From a virus: DNA of 24,045 bases. The position numbers and the translations under genes are program-made. Shown here piece by piece: positions 21,651-24,045 of the stretch (position 1 is the first letter of the stretch; each line of letters opens with the position of its first letter). The stretch spans positions 1-24,045 of the IMG/VR virus record IMGVR_UViG_3300050821_005101. One strand, given 5' to 3'. The notes beneath the pieces were generated by a model. That model had not been told where the DNA came from. It saw only the letters and a program-made list of their open reading frames with translations, and searched no databases.

Positions 21651-22175
21651 ATGTCAATTCCTGTAATTCCCAAAAATGGTGAATCTTTCGAAGACTTGAT
21701 GAAACGAGTTTATAACTTGAAAGAACCTAAAAAGCCCAAGGCTACAAAAGGCAAGAAACTTTCTAAAGCAGAAGAAAAGAAATATAAAGAAGCTGCTAAG
21801 AAATATAATGAGCAGCTTGCTGAAATAAGAAAATTAGAGAAAGAAACCAACGAGGAACTTTCTAAGAATCGCGCTTTTACCGATTTTGACTCATCCCATC
21901 ATCCGTTTGAGATTCCAAACGATAGAATGACACCAGCACAAGTAAAGGCTATGAAGACATGGGTCAAAACGACATATATGGAAAGCTTTGTTCGCCAAGT
22001 TTATAATCTTAGTGACTATCAATTGGCCGTTGTTGACAAAACTGGGAAAGTAATAATGACATCATTATACACAGAAAAAGTCTTCAATGCTCTCTTTGAT
22101 ATTCGAAATAAAGAAAAAGAAGAAAGAAAAACTCAAAAAGAAGCCCTAGATAAGGCAATGCAGGAGCAAGTGTAA
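21651..22175 (+). CDS. Unknown Lys-rich protein (174 aa)
   Basis: The N-terminal half is extremely Lys/Glu-rich, with a predicted coiled coil (about 28-80: repeated K-P-K, A-E-E-K-K-Y-K-E-A-A). It is followed by a more globular domain (about 85-155: H-P-F-E-I-P-N-D-R-M-T-P-A-Q-V, then V-V-D-K-T-G-K-V-I-M-T) and a charged C-terminal helix. No family is recognised. GGAG lies 8 nt before the ATG, and a promoter lies just upstream. The next gene starts 1 nt after its stop, so both are co-translated. Early or middle expression is inferred from the promoter type. Confidence 0.82.
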   Translation: MSIPVIPKNGESFEDLMKRVYNLKEPKKPKATKGKKLSKAEEKKYKEAAKKYNEQLAEIRKLEKETNEELSKNRAFTDFDSSHHPFEIPNDRMTPAQVKAMKTWVKTTYMESFVRQVYNLSDYQLAVVDKTGKVIMTSLYTEKVFNALFDIRNKEKEERKTQKEALDKAMQEQV

Positions 22176-22176
22176 A

Positions 22177-22377
22177 ATGACTCCATTATATTTGGTAGGA
22201 TGGATAGACGAAAACACAAAAGCATATAAGTTTCTATGTAGGGATGCACCAGAAACAGAAAATCCTCAAGAAGCAACAAGTTATGGCGAACAAAGAGCAA
22301 GAGAAGTTGCTCAACTATTTGGTTATAAAGTTATAGAAGTAACTGTTCATTATAGTTATGATTATAGAATTATATAG
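22177..22377 (+). CDS. Unknown small protein (66 aa)
   Basis: A 66-residue protein with alternating strands and one helix: L-Y-L-V-G-W-I-D, then A-Y-K-F-L, a helix R-A-R-E-V-A-Q-L-F-G, and a final strand V-I-E-V-T-V. It is probably one compact alpha/beta domain. AGGAG lies in the end of the upstream gene, and the start is 1 nt after that gene's stop. Its 3' end overlaps the convergent metallopeptidase gene by 8 nt. Function unknown. Confidence 0.75.
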   Translation: MTPLYLVGWIDENTKAYKFLCRDAPETENPQEATSYGEQRAREVAQLFGYKVIEVTVHYSYDYRII

Positions 22378-22846
22378 AGTAAATAACATCCATCTTCAAG
22401 TCTCTGACAAAAGTCTTGAGTAATTCTCCAGCTTTGGCATTTGCTTCGTTTTCTATAGGTCCACCAGCGTCTTGGACAGTTTCACCCACTTTGAACTTGC
22501 CAGTTTCTCTTTGCATCGTGTGAACCAATTCATGAGCTACTGTTCTCAAAATATCGGCTAATAAACGACCTTGAGCTAAAACATATATCTTGTCTTCTTG
22601 TGGATTATAAGCTCCAGTTGTCATACTTCCTATTTTTTCAGCCACAAAGTTTATTTTAGGCATCTTTTTTATGCCTAGTATTTTAGAAACATAATCAACA
22701 AATTGCTTTATTATGTTCTTTTTATCGTCATTGAAGCCCAATGACATAGAATAGGAAATAGGACCAGGGTCCATACTGACTGCTTCGAATGTAATAGATT
22801 CTTGTAGTATGCCTCTAATAGAACCTTTAAGGTCTTCTGGGAGCAT
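22370..22846 (-). CDS. Small zinc metallopeptidase with HELVH motif
   Basis: A 158-residue protein using the ATG at 22846. The zinc site H105-E-L-V-H109 sits in a helix (V-A-H-E-L-V-H-T-M-Q), with a candidate third ligand in I-E-N-E-A-N-A-K-A (131-139), the gluzincin arrangement. A Y-N-P-Q-E-D-K-I-Y-V strand precedes the active helix. A GTG at 22888 in the same frame would add 14 residues but overlap the upstream gene by 32 nt; neither start has a good Shine-Dalgarno site, so the start is uncertain. It is likely co-transcribed with the 64-aa gene from a late promoter, which points to a role in virion maturation or release. The target is unknown. Confidence 0.8.
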   Translation of the reverse strand: MLPEDLKGSIRGILQESITFEAVSMDPGPISYSMSLGFNDDKKNIIKQFVDYVSKILGIKKMPKINFVAEKIGSMTTGAYNPQEDKIYVLAQGRLLADILRTVAHELVHTMQRETGKFKVGETVQDAGGPIENEANAKAGELLKTFVRDLKMDVIYSI

Positions 22847-22856
22847 TGACGTTCTA

Positions 22857-23051
22857 TTATTTGCCCGTAGGACAGCCGTGTGGACCACAAGGACCGATAT
22901 CTGTGCCTTTGTTGTGTCTACGGCTCTGGCGTTCTTCTAAGTGCTTCTTATTGATATCTACAGCCTTATCAACGTTCATTTTTTTAACGTCTTCATGGCT
23001 CTTGAGAAGCTTTTTGATGCCAGTTAGCTTACGATGGTCGTGGTTTTTCAT
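22857..23051 (-). CDS. Small basic Cys/His-containing protein (64 aa)
   Basis: It begins M-K-N-H-D-H-R-K, is rich in Lys and His, and ends G-P-C-G-P-H-G-C-P-T-G-K, where C-x-x-x-x-C with His could bind a metal. A GAGG site lies 10 nt upstream of the ATG, and a perfect late box lies 22 nt upstream, so it is a genuine late gene. The metallopeptidase gene follows 10 nt after its stop if the ATG at 22846 is used. No family recognised. Confidence 0.75.
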   Translation of the reverse strand: MKNHDHRKLTGIKKLLKSHEDVKKMNVDKAVDINKKHLEERQSRRHNKGTDIGPCGPHGCPTGK

Positions 23052-23072
23052 AGTCTTGGTCCTCTTTTTATG

Positions 23073-23080
23073 TATTTATA
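23073..23080 (-). promoter_or_regulatory. T4-type late promoter for the 64-aa/metallopeptidase pair
   Basis: TATAAATA on the minus strand, 22 nt before the ATG at 23051. Confidence 0.7.
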
Positions 23081-23085
23081 CGTTC

Positions 23086-23113
23086 TTGACTTTTGTTTTT
23101 TGGGAAGTAAAAT
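23086..23113 (+). promoter_or_regulatory. Possible promoter for the ADP-ribosyltransferase-like gene
   Basis: TTGACT (23086-23091), a 16-nt spacer and TAAAAT (23108-23113). The -10 would lie only 6 nt before the ATG at 23120, giving an almost leaderless mRNA, so the assignment is weak. Confidence 0.3.
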
Positions 23114-23119
23114 CCAGCT

Positions 23120-24025
23120 ATGCCCACTAAAGAGCTTATGTTTCATGGAACATCATCTGTCAACTGCAAAAGCATCTTGAAAAACGGATTGGTGTGTCAT
23201 ACTGACCATAAAATCTATAAAACAATAGGGAAGACAAGTCTAGAACAACCAAGTCTCAAATCTCTTGATGGAGTCTATTTTTCTTCATCGTTTTTTATGC
23301 CAAGTTTGGCTGGAGCTATGGGGGCATATAAACTAGGAGGACATCCTTTATATGTTATATCTGAAATAGACATGAACGAAGCTGTTCCAGATGAGGACCA
23401 GATTCGTCCGCATTTAGAATCATCATTTTCAAGTTGTATAGCGCATTTTCTAAAAGTTTCTCTTGAGAACGTATTTTCTTGTAAGGAACGTTGGGCATCT
23501 TATTTTGGATACATTGATTCATCCTCATCACATAAAGTTCAAGAATCACACTTTCTTTTCAATGAACTTTATAAAAAAATTGATATAGAAGATATGTGTG
23601 ATGGCGCCTATAAAGAATATATTTTTAGCAGCGTAAGCGAACGAATAAAGGCGCACTTATTTTCAGAAAATAAAAATAATTATATTGCCAAATATACATC
23701 ACATCATAAGGAGTTCAGAACTCCACCCATTCCATTATCAACACATGAGGCAGAAGAATCATATTTGTCAATGTTAGATAGTTTATGTAAAAAATGTCAA
23801 TGTTTTGTTTATAAAAATAATAAAGATAAAAGAATACGAGTCCCAAAAACAGTAGGATTTTTAGGAAGTAGTAAAATTATTAGTATCTATTCATATAAAG
23901 ATAATAAACTTATTCTTCGCTATGGTAAAGAAATAGACCTGACTCATACTGATTTCATTGATAGACATGCTAAACCTAAACTTGAAGCACCTGCTCACAC
24001 GATTGTATCTCATCAATCTTCGTGA
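23120..24025 (+). CDS. Probable ADP-ribosyltransferase-fold protein (301 aa)
   Basis: The N-terminal domain has the order typical of the H-Y-[E/Q] ADP-ribosyltransferase fold: L-M-F-H-G-T (H9) followed by S-I-L-K-N-G-L (18-24), then L-D-G-V-Y-F-S-S (49-56, Tyr53), an Ala-rich helix and P-L-Y-V-I-S-E-I (76-83). The third catalytic residue is not obvious. T4 encodes ADP-ribosyltransferases (Alt, ModA, ModB) that modify host RNA polymerase and other proteins, but this shows no similarity to them that I can see. The C-terminal half (about 110-300) is unassigned. A weak promoter and a distant GGGAAG precede the ATG. It is divergent from the late metallopeptidase pair. Confidence 0.6.
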   Translation: MPTKELMFHGTSSVNCKSILKNGLVCHTDHKIYKTIGKTSLEQPSLKSLDGVYFSSSFFMPSLAGAMGAYKLGGHPLYVISEIDMNEAVPDEDQIRPHLESSFSSCIAHFLKVSLENVFSCKERWASYFGYIDSSSSHKVQESHFLFNELYKKIDIEDMCDGAYKEYIFSSVSERIKAHLFSENKNNYIAKYTSHHKEFRTPPIPLSTHEAEESYLSMLDSLCKKCQCFVYKNNKDKRIRVPKTVGFLGSSKIISIYSYKDNKLILRYGKEIDLTHTDFIDRHAKPKLEAPAHTIVSHQSS

Positions 24026-24045
24026 AGTTATTTTCCTTTTTGAGT

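Noticed and set aside
22847-22888. GTG start extending the metallopeptidase by 14 residues
   Set aside because: It overlaps the upstream gene by 32 nt without a ribosome-binding site; kept only as an alternative because the ATG also lacks a good site.
1-24045. CRISPR array, insertion sequence or integrase attachment site
   Set aside because: No regularly spaced direct repeats, transposase, integrase or terminal inverted repeats were seen.

Overview
The window is a piece of an AT-rich, tailed double-stranded DNA phage genome of the T4 superfamily (contractile-tail myovirus). The evidence is the canonical head block in T4 order, read on the minus strand (portal gp20, core protein gp67-like, prohead protease gp21, scaffold gp22, major capsid gp23), plus UvsY, UvsW, a T4-type RNase H, a gp4-type head completion protein, and six T4-style late promoter boxes (TATAAATA). 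The host is not identifiable. It should be a bacterium with ordinary sigma-70 promoters (TTGACA/TATAAT type) and Shine-Dalgarno initiation.

Layout. 1-446 (-): partial protein with two Cys-rich CPKH modules, running off the left edge. 507-540: strong bidirectional terminator. 577-6137 (-): the head morphogenesis block, preceded at 6139-6465 by an internally shortened homing-endonuclease-like ORF. 6567-8179 (+): a tightly packed array of five small diverged paralogs plus a 16-codon remnant of another copy, feeding directly into the gp4-like gene (8166-8609). 8602-11983 (-): RNase H, a large proline/charge-rich unknown protein, a RuvC-like resolvase, a zinc-ribbon protein and an unknown helical protein. 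12068-15880 (+): uvsY, uvsW and a two-domain glycosyltransferase. 15881-16557: a region without an intact gene, with a promoter and what looks like a decayed frame. 16558-17832 (-): a pyrophosphatase-fold protein and a methyltransferase. 17845-21585 (+): leader, nrdB and nrdA. 21651-22377 (+): two small unknown genes. 22370-23051 (-): a HELVH metallopeptidase and a small basic protein. 23120-24025 (+): a probable ADP-ribosyltransferase-fold protein.

How it works together. Plus-strand genes carry sigma-70-like promoters, usually with 16-nt spacers, and encode replication, recombination and nucleotide metabolism, as expected for early or middle expression. Minus-strand genes mostly carry TATAAATA late boxes and encode virion and assembly functions. 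RNase H (minus, sigma-70-like promoter) and gp4 (plus, at the end of the array) are the exceptions. UvsY and UvsW serve recombination-dependent replication, the RuvC-like enzyme would resolve branched DNA before packaging, and NrdA/NrdB supply dNTPs.

Most unusual is the 6567-8179 array. Its members share a C-terminal LW..FL..KGI motif, and the codons for KGI also form the AAAGG ribosome-binding site of the next gene. One copy has collapsed to just its two ends.
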